Assembly: GCA_029168955.1 (NCBI GenBank)
Contig: JAPDOI010000272.1
Coordinates: 620,001 to 684,000, forward strand
Source: Aplectana chamaeleonis
Taxonomy: Eukaryota > Nematoda > Chromadorea > Rhabditida > Cosmocercidae
Length of the DNA: 64,000 nucleotides
Reading direction: 5' to 3'
Shown piece by piece: positions 11,691 through 24,032 of this stretch. Position 1 is the first letter of the stretch. Each line of letters begins with the position of its first letter. Position numbers and translations under genes: made by a program. The notes beneath the pieces are model-generated. The model was given only the letters and a program-made list of their open reading frames with translations, had not been told where the DNA came from and made no database searches.

Positions 11691-12954
11691 GCAAGCGATC
11701 ATCAAGAGGCTTTCGTAGGCTCTCAAACCGTGCGTCGTATGCATCAACGGTTAACTGTTTCTTGACAAATATACATATTAGCTGTGACAATGATAATAGC
11801 AGAATTCATCGTTTTTAACCAGCGTGCAATCATTTTTTCCGTGTTCACTTTGTTTCCGGTATCCTGGGAGTATGGAACACTTCCTCGTCAGAGATGATAA
11901 CCATTCTTTTGTTGATTGCTTCTTTCAGCTGATTGTTTCACCTCTGTTTACTTTTTCTTTGCCCAGCTTCCATAAGTATTATGTGTTCCCGATTTTTCTT
12001 ATCAATATTCTCAATTTAATGAGAAACGCGAATTCACTTGATAGAAGGTCGCTACGAAAATCTTTCTTTTCGTGTTCCAGATCTACGTTTTTCTTTCTCA
12101 CCCCGTGATTACGAAAATCCTACAACACACTTTTGTGATTAACCTCTATTATTCGTTCTCTCAGGTATTTAGAAAAAAAACAGAAAACACACACATTTTC
12201 GTTTTCGCCCTCGCAGTATCCTTACACTTTCGGAATCTGTCTGGAGAAATACTTGCGAAAAAAATACACTGGAAGGAAATAATCTCGCTGTTATGTTGAA
12301 AATGAGTTTTAAACTCTTTATGAGCACAGTCGAGAATTTCATTACTTCTCTATTCTGTTATTCATTGATATTTCGAATATTTGACCATTTTCAGTGCATG
12401 ACACTCGAACATCCAGCAACCAAAAATGTCCAATTGAGTTGCTCAACCATTCGGAAATTATTCTGACTCTCTTGTATATGTGTTAAAATTTCAAAATATT
12501 CAGTCAAGTCGAATGAAGTACAAGTTTTCGATTTTATCCTTCATCAGTGAATGGTTGCGGTACCATTGACAACCAAGCATGCCGCGCCCACTTTATCTCG
12601 CGCTTGCTGCGCTCTCCACTCCACCCCTTGCGCTGGAGACACAAAGAAAAGAGGCTACTATTTTGCATCGACTGGCATCTCTCGGATGATTGAGGTTTTG
12701 ATGCATATTTTGGCAAACATCAGCCACGACCGCTCCGTATATGTGGATTCTGGAGCTGTAATCACAATTACACCTGTAAATGTAGAACAATGTCTTAGAA
12801 TTCCCACATTATTTTTATTTCTGACTGATCGGGAACAAATCTGACGCTCGTTCTCTCATAGCACCATGCGAATTCTTCAACAAAGTTAGTGAACAACTGA
12901 ATTCTTCGCAAACGCTGCTGATTGCACATGTTATAAAAAAGAAAAAGCCAAGAA
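11691..12954. other. No gene recognised
   Basis: The interval is AT-rich and pyrimidine-rich. Plus-strand frames such as 11824-12108 are hydrophobic because of T-rich runs and show no domain. Overlapping frames near 12551-12844 occur on both strands with equal length, which argues against coding. Confidence 0.4.
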
Positions 12955-13990
12955 AATCTATCAAAAAGGGGATCTGCCAAGCAAATGTGGTCTGGTGCTG
13001 AACGAAACGTTCCAAGAGAAAAAAGAGTTATAGAGAAGTGGAGTGGACGAGTATACAAAACAAGTATAAATATTTCTCAAAAACCGATTCCCGTGGCTGA
13101 AACATTCAACTCGTGAAAACAGCCCGTTTTACTATGCTTCACAGAAATACTCTCTGGTTTTGATAACGACTTCTTTTTCTTCGGTTCCATTAGAAAATTC
13201 GTGCACTCAAGACTTATTATTGAAAAGAAAGTATGATGTTAGCCAATTCACTCTAACGATTTCATTTTCCTGTTCAGAAAGGTAGGTTAGTGAAAGGGCA
13301 GTAGGAAATTCAACAACTAACACATGAACCTTTTCAACCAAGTAAAAGTCCTTCTTCGAAAACCCTAGAGCTCTTTGATGTAAAATACCACAGCGGTTTG
13401 TTCCATGAATTTAAAATTTTAACCACAGAAATCGGTTCTCCAGAAATAATGTTAATTCTCTGTAGACTCGCCCAGTTCACTTTCCTAATGTTTTTTTTGG
13501 TTGGAGCGTTTCTGCTAGTGCCAAAGCGCTTGTGCTTGGAAAAACTCATTTTGCTAGAATTGTACCTTTTTTTGGTAATACGTAGTAATACCCACGAGAA
13601 ATCTCCACGGTTAGCCGATCGGTATCGTTTAATTTATAAAAAGTAAGTGACCAACTTCTTAACCAGTTCCCCTATCCCACCCCATCAAAAAAGGACGAGT
13701 GGCAATGTGTTTTAGCGATTTGATTTAGAAACCTTACCTCCATTTCGCTGTTATTTGCAGTTTCCTGTAACACTATAATAGTAGTGTGATTTTGAGAACG
13801 ATTTCTACATTTTCATAGTCAAATTCTTTGAAAAACAACCGCTCCGCATCGACGACTGCGAGTAGCGAGGAAAGAAAGGGTATATCAAATATTCATTCGA
13901 TAATTAGTAAGTAACCAACTTGTTTACCGGTTCCCCTATCCCACACCATCAAAAAAGCACAGCTTACCATGTCTTTCAGCGGATTGATTT
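12955..13990. repeat. Inverted-arm repeat with satellite-like monomers, copy 1
   Basis: The left arm near 12957-13040 (CTATCAAAAAGGGGATCT, later GAAACGTTCCAA) and the right arm near 13370-13570 (CCACAGCGGTTTGTT, later TTGGTTGGAGCGTTTC) match the left and right arms at 54.37 and 54.78 kb. Downstream, two degenerate monomers at about 13640-13740 and 13905-13990 share CCAGTTCCCCTATCCCAC with each other and the order GTGTTTTAGCGATTTGAT with the 145-bp satellite at 55.2 kb. No coding function is seen. Confidence 0.65.
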
Positions 13991-14600
13991 AAGAATCTAA
14001 TGTTCCAGAGATCCAGCCCTGTGTGCAAACTTTGTTGGCGGGAGCACTCAAGATTTAATCATGAAATAGAAAGTTTTATCCAAATCACATCTTACAGTCA
14101 TTGTTTCCCTAGAGACTCCATCGAAATCCTTCGATTTCTGAGAGCTGTATCTTTCACTTCTTTCTGGAATTCTGAGGGTTTCTCCCCTTCAAAACTTGGA
14201 TAGCTCCCATCCCTGTACTGCACAGTGAAAAAGCTGTAAATGACCCTCTCCGCGGAGACGCAGAGATAGCCAGTTTGCACTTTGGCCGGCCGAGAGAGTG
14301 CCAGGCCAGCTGGCAGCGCCTTTCTTTTCGTCCTCTGCGCTCATCATACTGACTCGAACACCCCGCATGCCGAGTTGTCAATGCTCCGGAGACCTCAGTG
14401 AATGGTCAGCCGAGGAATTTCAGGATTCCTGATTTGAGATATTTTTCAATCGTTCGGTATTCTCATAGAACTTTAATTCAAAATTTTATTCGCGAATCCT
14501 TGGAAAAATCTTTTCAAAATATTTTTGAGAATCGCGTGCTCGAAAAATAGGTAAAACCGAACATGTCCGAAAAAGTCGATCGCAAATATTCGTCGACGCA

Positions 14601-14762
14601 GTACATAGAGTTCGCGCAATCATTCTAGTCTCATGAATAAACGCGGCTGCGACGGTAGATCACCCCGCGCGAATCGAAACCCCATTCTCCAGTGAGGCCG
14701 CCAATCCCACACGGCCAGCCGCCTGGTCCAAGCGTCAGACTAAACTGAAAACGGAAACCATA
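14601..14762 (-). repeat. tRNA-related SINE-like repeat, copy 2
   Basis: This is an inverted copy of 825-987. On the minus strand it again carries GGTTTCGATTC and the GGTGATCTACCGTCGCAGCC tail. The two copies are well over 80% identical by eye. No target duplication was recognised. Confidence 0.6.
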
Positions 14763-15972
14763 GTACCTACTAGATACGGGCATTCGACGATATGTTTCAA
14801 ATGGATGATTCGAATACCGTATTTTAGACCACCTCGAAAGAAGGAACCGTTCGAATAACCACTTGCGAAAACCTTCGGATGAATGAACTCTTCTAATGGA
14901 GCCTTTTTTAAAACTGCGAATGACTGAACTATTTCGGCTAAGGGCTCACGAATTTTTCCGAATGAATGAGTAAACTCGAAAATCTGTCCTCCATTTTATT
15001 GAAATCAATGTTTGGAGAATGCTCCCAGACCCGAACAGTTCACCAATACTGTCGAACTGTTTTCTCTTCTGTGGATTCTCGAATGCGCCTTGACGTTGCC
15101 TGAGTACTCCAAAACCGATTAATTTTAAACTTCGAATCGTCTAACCAAGAATCCGGAGTGTATATGACATTTGAAAAAAACACGTATAATGTAATTCACA
15201 GAATCAACTGAATGTTCGAAAAAAAACCCAAAAAATTGAGATCACAGAACGAATAAAATATTTAAGTAATCGATCTATACGACTATTTGATTCGGTCCCA
15301 GGCCTATGTACTCGATACTGCGGAAGTTAAAATAACAATGCATTACTTGTCTCTGTACTTTGAATTTCACATACCTGAGAAAACAAAACATGCATGGTCA
15401 CAACAAAAGTAATTAGTGAATTTTTAATAAACACAGGCCAGGCGAAAAAAGACAAGATAGACCTGAAGTTCGTAGATAAAAACCTTGAAATTAAAATTTC
15501 AGATGGTTCTGGTCTAGTTATCCAGCTGACATACTTCTCGGCCACTATTACCTCAATTTGCAGCCCTAGTTAAATTAAGATGCAAGAGATAATCGAAAAA
15601 CAAAACGCTAAACAAGGAAAGAAGAATTAGAGGGAATCAGTCAGCTGAACGCACGGAATGAGGACGGCGATACTGGGCTATTGATCGTGTTATCACTAGG
15701 CACGACGAATTTAGCGCCAGTCGTTGGGTAATTGACGTGTTATTGGAAAGTTCTTGGCCCAACTACGGCCTCACAATCATGATGGGCGAGGAACTCGGAG
15801 TTGGCGGGTCCGGGTGAAAAGTCCTTTAGAGGACTTTTCACCTTAACCCGCCATGGTCGTCTAGCGCACTCCTCAACAGGCGCAGTGTCCCACCGATGGC
15901 CTGTGGAAGGCGCTGGGTAATTAGCGAACATCAATGTTGGCGATCGTGATTTTCTACGGGGTATGATGGTAG
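14763..15972. other. No gene; perfect hairpin at 15815-15843
   Basis: The only clear structure is a palindrome around 15815-15843 (GGTGAAAAGTCCT, a short loop, AGGACTTTTCACC). It may be the centre of a small decayed foldback. The minus-strand frame at 15740-15982 spans it and is unlikely to be a gene. Confidence 0.4.
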
Positions 15973-16464
15973 TTAAAGGCACAAGACACCCAAAAAATTA
16001 ATTTTTAGGTTTTATGCTTATCTTGTATAGAGTGACGCGCTGATCACAGTGGTATCTCTGAAATCGTCCAGGACCCCCTTTAGACAGAGTTATGGCTCTT
16101 CAAAGATGCCTAGATTTTAAGGGTGAAAAATTGGTGGAAGAGTTGTCTCAGGCCTGTATTTCCCTCCATTCGCAATCGTTGCGTGAGAGAAAGCCAGGAT
16201 AAGCAGACAGTTCGGTAATGGACTGAAGAACGACGACTTGTTGGAATTCATCCATCCATCGAGCCGCTATTGAGTTCGAAAATCTGTTAGGGGGTCGGGC
16301 CTGTGGTGGTGAGCGAAGGGGGTCGGGCCTGTGGTGGTCGCTTATATCTCGCTTATTTGGAGGAAATGAGATCTGGCATTTGGCACGTGTTATACAGGAA
16401 GGGTCTTCTACAAAATTACATGAAAATCTCAAAATTCATATCTGAGGGTGTACTGTGCCTTTAA
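15973..16464. mobile_element. TTAA-flanked MITE, group T2
   Basis: Starts TTAA+AGGCACAAGACACCC and ends GGGTGTACTGTGCCT+TTAA, about 492 bp. It closely matches 3686-4178, including the doubled GGGTCGGGCCTGTGG motif. The CR1 LINE fragment begins within about 120 bp of its right end. Confidence 0.87.
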
Positions 16465-17545
16465 AGAGCAAATAACTTCGAACTTTAAACCCAAGATTTT
16501 GATAGTAGCTTATTCAGGCCCTGAATATCAGTACATCGATTTCTGTCAAGACTAATAAGCTCTTAGTTAACATTGATGTTTAAAGCCTCGATAACATCGT
16601 AGTTCGGCAAGTTTACTACCACCCCTGGATTGGGGTAAATTTCGCAGACTTTCTTCGGGCTTCGAACGGTGCGTTTCCAAATATAATAGGAATTCGGAGA
16701 AAAAAGCCATCAACAGTAGTAGCCCGCAAGGTTTCGACAGTTTTTTTAAATAAGAGACTTGAAAAATCTTGCAAGATTCCCTGCCTAAAGAAGGATGGTG
16801 GTCTGGCAATTAGGGACTCGGACAAAGCTGAATTGTTAGCTGACAAGTTCTGCGAGATTTATGGTGGGATCCGAGATTCTCTTCCATGTTTTGGCCCAGT
16901 CGAGTTTCCAATTGATAGTTTTCCTTTCTTTGAAGGTAACGTTATACTTGATATTCTTCGAAAGTTGCCTATGTCTACGTCAGTAACTCCAGATTTCATA
17001 CCGACAATTTTGATAAGAGATGTTGCTCACGTAATTGCTAGCCCTCTGGCTTATCTGTTCAATGTGGTCCTCTGGTATTCGGAAGTGCCGGAAAGGTGGG
17101 AGCAGTCTTTTGTCACCCCTTTGCTGAAAAAAGAACGTTCGCAAGTTGAGGATAGCTACAGGCCAGTGAGTACCATCTCTATTCTTTGCAGAACATTTGA
17201 AAAGATTCTAAAAGAACGCATCGTAGGTAACCTAGAGAAAAATTCAATCATTCCTGGTGATCAACATGGCTTGTGGCAGGGAAGTCGGTTGAGACGAATT
17301 CGCTCGAGTGTATCAATGATTGGAGCGATTTTTTGGAATAAAAGGAACGCTTGTGATGTTGTCTATTTAGATTTCTCAAAAGCTTTCGATAGGGTAAATC
17401 ATGCTATGCTTATGCTCAAGCTCGAGATGTTGAGGTTCCATCCATTAGTGTGTGGGTGGATAGAAAATTACCTCAGAGGTGGTAGTTTCCAGGTTAAAGT
17501 TGGGTCCAGTTTTTCCTCCAGCCGATTGGTCAAGAGCGGAGACCC

Positions 17546-18038
17546 TTAAAGGCAGCATACACGCTCAAAAATGATATCAATTTTATGGATTGAATCGTAG
17601 GTCTGAAGCTGTTGATATTCAGAGATAACGAAAAAACTGGAAAAAAAATCAACTGAAATGAAGATATAACGGTTAGTTCTATATTGACCCAGAAGTGGAC
17701 GAGTTTTACCGCATTGGCTGAAATAGCGGAGCTAGCAATAAATTTTTTGGGTTAACGACGCTAGTGTACTAGTGCGGCCCTTTCTGGAACACTTACGACG
17801 TTAGAAGCAAAAAAATGAGCCAAAATGACTGTAATCGAGCACTGAACATCTGTATTAAGGGGCGGAGCCCGTATCGATGGGCGGAGAAAAGATGATTTTG
17901 TGACTCAATACGGCTCAAATACGGTCATTTTGACTCGTTTTCAACTCTACCAACTTCGTGAGGGCTCTTCTAGGGCCCGTACGACCCCACTAATGTAGTT
18001 ATCTCAACAACTTTTGCTAGCGTGTATGCTGCCTTCAA
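17546..18038. mobile_element. TTAA-flanked MITE, group T10, inside the LINE RT
   Basis: Left end TTAA+AGGCAGCATACACGCT; the right end is its near-perfect complement followed by TCAA. The element splits the LINE at the conserved P-Q-G-G-V-L-S-P block: the left side ends in a CCT codon, and CAA-GGT-GGT resumes at 18036. About 489 bp are inserted. A second copy, inverted, is at 51730-52229. It contains no transposase. Confidence 0.92.
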
Positions 18039-18700
18039 GGTGGTGTTTTGTCGCCCATTTTGTTGGCCCTTTTCACAGCCGAACTTCCCAGGCTATCGGA
18101 AAGCACTTGTGTCACTTGTAAGCAGTTTGCTGATGATGAAAAAAATATAATGTGGTTGAGTCATCTGGGGACGTGCAGAGAATGCAAGCTGCTCTTCACA
18201 GAATACGGAATGGTCTGTAGCTTGGAGTTTGCCATGATCTCCCGATAAAACACTTTACATAAGAGTGGGCAATTCCAGTATACCAGCCAACTACATTTTT
18301 GATGGGCATGCACTTTCTAATGTTGCGGAAGTGAAGGATTTAGGTTTCCGGTATAACAAGGAGCTTGATTTCTCAGCTCATTATCAGGCGATCCACAGCA
18401 AAGCTTTATTACGCACCTTCCATATTTTCAAAGGCTTATCGACCTGTGATGAAAACGTGTTGTCGCGTGCGTATAAAGTTTATGTTAGACCAATAATGGA
18501 ATCAAGAACTGCAGTATTCTGTCCATATAAAAAGAAAGATATCAGAGGTTTGGAAAACGTACAAAATAACTTTACTCGCAAAGTTTATTTGAGACGAAAT
18601 GGCTTCTCTTATGCTGCAGTGCCTGATCCCATAAGGAGGAATCAAGAATCGTCCCTACACTCTCTCGCATCCCGGCGTAAACGAAACGATGTATGCTTGG

Positions 18701-21399
18701 GACGGTAGTATTCCATGCGAAACTACGAGTTTTGTGTCGCGAGCCGACGTTCGTAACTCGCAGAATGAACTGCTTGAAACCGGGTCCATACACGCATCAT
18801 CATGCGAGGTGTTGCGTTTATTTGCAAAACCTCGTCACCCTAAGGAGTTGAACCCGCAGTGCTTTTAACCATAGCGGCGATCACTGGCATTGCACCGAGA
18901 TTGCACCTTGAACTGGTGATATTTTCATTGTTGGTGTCTCCCATTGCGTACACAGCATTGTGTTTCTGGCTACAGCAGAGGCTCAAACTAGTAGTAATTG
19001 TCACAGCACCTACTTAAAAGCTTAAATTGATAGAGAAATGAAGCATTAAAATTGTACACTCAAGGCGTTTATAGTGGAGTGGTTGGTCAAGCGGAACTCA
19101 AAACTGAATTCCTACATACTTACTTGTATAAGACATGTGAAAGAATCTATTGAAGTCGTTCCTCATTCGAGTAAATTCGATCGGCCTTCTGGACTACAAT
19201 AAAAGGACCTCAATAACTACACGCCTACTCATTTTTCTCAACGTTCTTCGACGGATTCTATTTCTTGTAAAAATATGATTGCTGTTAATCCTTGCCGCAA
19301 TTTTCACCTCTCAATTCTTGTGTCGAACTTACTGTTGCCTATTTCTTGTCAGCACCTACTACCCTCGCACAAAAGCAGGACTTCCTAATCTCTGACTTTT
19401 TTCTATCGTTTGAACGACCGCATGAGCAAAAGCTTTTGTTGGTTCGAAAAAAAGTTTTCTCACCCATCCGGAAAAAATCATGCTTCTCCTGATAACTTGG
19501 GCATAGCAAAATTAATCTTTTTTGCACACTTCGAGTACTGATACGTTATCGAATCGGACTAATAAGGTCATAACTCTAATGAAAAGTGCAAATGCCCTAC
19601 CAACTTTCGCGCTTTGAAGTTTTGCTAGAAAATTTGTAGACACTGTGAAAAAATTGTGAAAGCGTTTGATTACACTCAGCCCATACCTTAAGTTTTTGTG
19701 AAAATTTGAAATGAATTTCCGCTTATCCTCCCGAACAACCAGCGACGTGTCCCGGAATTTTATTTTTTGTGAATTCAGAAATTGAGCAAGTAGATTGAGA
19801 CATATGAAGTCACGAATTGAACTTCATGAAAAATTGAATTCATATGATCCTCGCACTTGACGAAAAAATCATTTTTTATCGAACAAAAAAAAGCTTTTTT
19901 TCGACTCATTTCTCAGAACACGGATTTACAGGAAATTGAGGACCTCCTTGAGAAAATTAGGAGTTTTTAAAAATGTGAAAATTTTGATAAGACAAAGATT
20001 TTTTTTTGCACCTTGATATTTACATTTGTACTTACTGTCCGAGTTCGTGGCGTATCAAAATCTGCCTGGGAAATTCAGTCGAACGAGCAAGGCAATGCTC
20101 GATAATTTCTGCATCACCCCGATACATGGCTCTGATTAGGATCTCCGATAAATTGAATATTGAAGAACAATATCTAAAACGTCACATTTCGATCACTTTT
20201 TCGAAATCGAAGAATCAAAAAAGAAAACTTCCGAACGTAATCGAAAACCGAATGATATAAAAAAGAAATAAGAAAATCGGAAATTCGCGTAAGTCTAAAA
20301 TCGATTCGATCGGAAAAAAATCTAAGGAACAACTTCGGTTCACGTTGCTCGACATCGTAGAGTTATTACATCATAAATCTGATTTGGTAGGGTTTCAGTG
20401 CCTGAATTGTACTAAGTAAGGTTAATTTTGCTACGCCCAGCCTATCAGTAGCAAATACCCGCTCCTTCCAGTTGAAAACGTGAAAATCATGGATTCATGA
20501 CATCATCAGTCCAGTTCGATAAGGTATCAATTTATTACTTGTGTCAAAAGGAATTATATTTGCGGTTCCCAGGTCATCAGGAGCATATTATCGCTCCACT
20601 GCTGTGAAAACTTATAACTCGAAGAGCTATAACCTTATCAGTTGAGTTTGATATGGTGTCAACGCCTGACTTCTGCCAAAAAAATTTATTTCGCTATTTC
20701 AAAGTTAAGCAAACCTAATACTCGCTTTTCCGGCTCAAAATGCTCCAGATCTTATGGATATGTTCATATCACTTCGATTTGATAATTTATCAAAGCCTAA
20801 TCAGTGTTAAAATAGTCTATAATCAAGTTTTTCACCCTAACATGACCAAATCGCGGCTTTTCCGCGTTAAAAACGCGCGATCTACCGATTTTTGTCGAGG
20901 TATACGAGGTGTATACTTGGAGGTCGGCTGCCAATAATTTTATGACTGCCACTGTCTGCGCGCTTGTTGACAGCCTGTGCAGAACAGCATCCATCTCGCA
21001 TGATGGACGAGAAAGTCCTCCGTACCACCTTTTCTCCCCGAAACTGGGAGTCTCTCGCGTCTCCACCACCGCTGCGCTGTTTCGCCTTTCGCTGCCTATC
21101 TCGCCTAGACACAGGGCCTGCTGCCAGTTTCAGCGATCTCGCGAGGGTGCCTGTAACCATGAGGTTTACCCGCAATGAGCTCTATAGATGGGAGCACAGC
21201 ATAGGAAGCGGTTGACCATTTTGCACCAGATTTGGAAGATGGGCCCTTTTAAAGTCGGGGAACACTATGGATACGGTTTAAAACCTGTTTATTTCTATAT
21301 CGCCTCAAAATCGCCTCTTCTTGTGAGGTCGAAACTCGCAGAATACCTGCATGTTTTGGCCATTTCGAAACTCGTAGTTCCGAATGGATTACTACCACC
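18701..21399. mobile_element. 2.7-kb terminal-inverted-repeat element inside the LINE
   Basis: The LINE sequence stops at CTTGG (18696-18700) and resumes with CTTGG (21400-21404), an apparent 5-bp duplication. Inside, the ends are inverted: left GGTAGTATTCCATGCG then AACTACGAGTTT, and right, read in complement, GGTAGTAATCCATTCG then AACTACGAGTTT, with 27 of 31 positions matching from GGTAGTA. The interior has no frame over 100 codons and no transposase motif. Three diverged tandem blocks with AAGGTATCAA/ATGGTGTCAA lie near 20520-20810. The superfamily is not assigned, and a non-autonomous DNA transposon is the best reading. Confidence 0.78.
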
Positions 21400-21762
21400 C
21401 TTGGTCTTTGAGATTTTGAGTGGGATGATGAAAACAGACAGTTTGAAATTCTATAGAGTCATTGCTTCCAGAACACGGGGAAACTCTAAAAAATCTCTTA
21501 TGAAGTTCCAAAAACTATCCTCAGATTGAACAGCTTCACCTTTAGAGCTGGTTATGCTTTTGCTTTTTTGAATCCAGACCTCCTCCCCGTGCCCTACTCT
21601 TTCCTATCATTCAAACGAAAAGCCTCGAACATTCTGCTTACATGATAATTCCATCTTTTTGCTTTTTCTGGTGCTTGTATGGAAGTATGCTTTAATGTTT
21701 ATCAAGTGTACGTTATGTAGCGTAACAATAAATGAATAAATAAATAAATACCATTCTATTCT

Positions 21763-21810
21763 CGTAGTTATCTAAACCACGTTCACTAGCGTGTATGCTG
21801 CATTTAAGGT
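21763..21810. mobile_element. Remnant right end of a T10 MITE
   Basis: Just after the LINE tail, GTAGTTATCT followed by CTAGCGTGTATGCTGC and a TTAAG matches the right end of the T10 element at 17546-18038. No left end lies nearby, so this is a truncated copy that probably served as the LINE target. Confidence 0.6.
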
Positions 21811-21830
21811 TAATTTTATAGCATTATTGC

Positions 21831-22962
21831 TTAAAGGCAGTGGACGCGATCAAATATGCTTGTCGTCTTTTTCTCTCTAAACCCTTTTCTGGGTCTCGAG
21901 TAGTAGGACCTATGAGAAAAAATCGCGAAAAAACACTGTTTTGGGCCGAAATTGAAGCCTGAGATTTCTTGTCTTTTGATGGTGGACGAGCCCACTCCAC
22001 AACATCGGCACCGATGACCTCTTATATCAAGAATATCAGCTGGCTTGAAATTGAATTTCAATCACTGAACCTTCGGATTCATTTACACAACTAGTCAAGA
22101 ACATTGACTGGAACGCTTTCTTTCATTGCTCAACTGGTTTTATTAGGTAAATTTACATTTATTTCTTCCTCTGAATGTCGATGATTTTTGACTGCTCGGC
22201 ATGAGACGGCGATCTTTTTCGTCATCGCTGTGCACGTGTGCACGAAGTGGCGATTTTGGGCCTTAAAGGCAGCGTACGCGCAAAAAACCGTGTTCATTTT
22301 TATCGCAATTTTGAGCAGGTATGCTTACCAGGTTGTCATATATCATGAGGAGACCACCCAAAACACTCAAATTTCAGAGAAAAACTCGTTTGAAAATCTC
22401 GCAGCATTCAGCCTCATTTTTCTCACGTCTGTCCGGTGTGTCTTGTGTATTACACAAATATCGGAAATTTGAACGGCTGAATTGGTTTAGCCCCCCTAAT
22501 TTTCTGGGTTCCGCAATTCTTTTCGCTTTTCTGCTGTCAATGATCATCTAAAAAATAGGAGGCTTTCAATACCACGTCTGAAGTTGAAAATTCTTCGGAA
22601 AAGAATTTAGAAAATAGGATTTCCGCTGCCGGCCGAAGGCTGGTCGTGGGGTTTCTGTTCCTCGTGTTAGATGATCGACCGGGGAACGCCTTTCAGACCA
22701 CGGAGCGATTTTCACGAGCCTATAGCATTGTGGGAACACGCAACATTGAGATCTCAAGCTTCGCCAACTATCTCCACTTGGTTCATACATTGGATTGAGA
22801 AGAAAAACACAGATTTGGTTTTCGCGCGGACGCTGCCTTTAAAATCTCTATTTCTAGCCCGTTTTTCACCGCTCTACCTTCATAGTTTTTCAGCTGTTTT
22901 TGCTCTAAGCTGATTTCTGTAACTTTTTCGATAACGTTTTTCATCGTGACCACTGCCTTTAA
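21831..22962. mobile_element. TTAA-flanked MITE, group T1, carrying a nested MITE
   Basis: The outer ends are TTAA+AGGCAGTGGACGCGAT and ATCGTGACCACTGCCT+TTAA. The interior follows the other T1 copies until GGGCC at 22258-22262, then resumes at 22839 with a stretch matching CTCTAATTCTAGCCCG of the intact copies. The break is a second MITE at 22263-22842. Confidence 0.87.
22263..22842. mobile_element. TTAA-flanked MITE, group T8, nested in T1
   Basis: Left end TTAA+AGGCAGCGTACGCGC; the right end complements it, ending CGCGCGGACGCTGCCT+TTAA. The intact T1 copy at 33249 reads GGGCCTTAGAAGC at this place, so the target was a TTAA or TTAG and the 4-bp duplication is directly shown. About 576 bp are inserted, with no transposase. 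Confidence 0.88.
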
Positions 22963-23165
22963 CAAAAGAATGCTTTGGTGCGGTTACTGAGAAAGCTATT
23001 GAAGCTCCGGTTGAGGTCTTCCCTAGTTTTTTGCTCAATAGCAGAGAACACCACCTAAGAGTACCAGAACAGGAGTCGACTGCGGCAAAATGGTGAAAAC
23101 TCCTAAAATACCATCGGAGAGCTTTGAAGGCTCCATCTGAACCAAAAGTGAATCTAATGAGAAGT

Positions 23166-23723
23166 TTAAAGGCAGTGTTCAAAACGGAAAAGGTTCTCTA
23201 TTTTTCGGCTTAAACGTAAGCTTTGGGTCTTTCTCAGAAGAGTAAGGGAAAAAACGCGACGAAAAACGGTCGCGAAGTGGGTGAAAATCTCCTGGGCCAG
23301 CGGACCCATTGGACCACCCCGCCTACGTCCTATAACAGTTGTCCTTGTTTGTTCTATTGTAGGAACAGGCATCGAATTTTCGAATATTCTTCGTCGCGAA
23401 AGGTTCTAACATCCCATGAGGTACATTGGCCCCTCCTATTTCTAAGGATTTTTTCGTACAGGAAACAGAAAATAAGGTCACTTACCTAAGAATTTTGAGG
23501 AGCAAACCATCTCCCCGACGTCATATTCGATGCGTTGTACGCAGTCTCCCGAAACACACAAACAGCCATCATTAATTTTTTCAGAGATTTCTCTAAATAG
23601 TTTTTTTTCCAGTACGTGAGTGCTCTGTGGGGACTTTTCCCAATTATCCGCTTGTAAGTAGACTTACCTACCCAAAAACATCGAAAACTATAAGACATGT
23701 CTTATCGTGAACACTGCCTTTGA
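23166..23723. mobile_element. TTAA-type MITE, group T7
   Basis: Starts TTAA+AGGCAGTGTTCAAAAC and ends ATCGTGAACACTGCCT+TTGA. It is inverted relative to 6012-6605 and shares with it the block reading GGACCACCCCGCC in this orientation. It also matches 40757-41303, including TATAACAGTTGTCCT. Confidence 0.83.
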
Positions 23724-24032
23724 GGGACCGAAGAATCCACCCAAGGCAACTCAAGGTACCAAGACACACATACATATCCCTCTACTGACCGTATCCCTAA
23801 ATTTCCTGCCCACCCAGCGTATCCCTAAAAGCTCTCAACAGAAAACTATTCACATTTGAGAGAGCAGTGTTCACGACAAAAATCGTTCAATAAATTCCAG
23901 TGCTTTTGTCACAGTTGAGTCACAAAATAGAGGTTAATACCAAAAAGCCTCACAATGCCCTCCGTTTTCGGATGCCCGCCCCTACGCATATTTTTTGTGT
24001 TTGGTGCAGCACATCGGAGACTGCTTGGTGCT

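Larger units (their letters stand above)
16584..21752 (+). pseudogene. CR1-type LINE ORF2, 5'-truncated, twice interrupted
   Basis: The reverse transcriptase of a non-LTR retrotransposon lies in four blocks: about 16584-17546, 18036-18248, 18240-18700 (one-base frameshift relative to the previous block) and 21405-21590. Visible RT motifs are SYRPVSTISILCRTFEKIL, the catalytic-aspartate block YLDFSKAFDRVNH (about 17364-17402), and FADD at 18126-18137. The C-terminal block has YVRPIMESR. After the second insert come SRTRGNSKK and, in another frame, FTFRAGYAF. The endonuclease half is missing. The 3' end is an AATAAATG/AATAAATA tail at about 21728-21752, as in many CR1 elements. Two inserts (17546-18038 and 18701-21399) break it; bridging them keeps the RT frame across both junctions. 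The copy is dead through truncation, stop codons and frameshifts. Confidence 0.88.
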
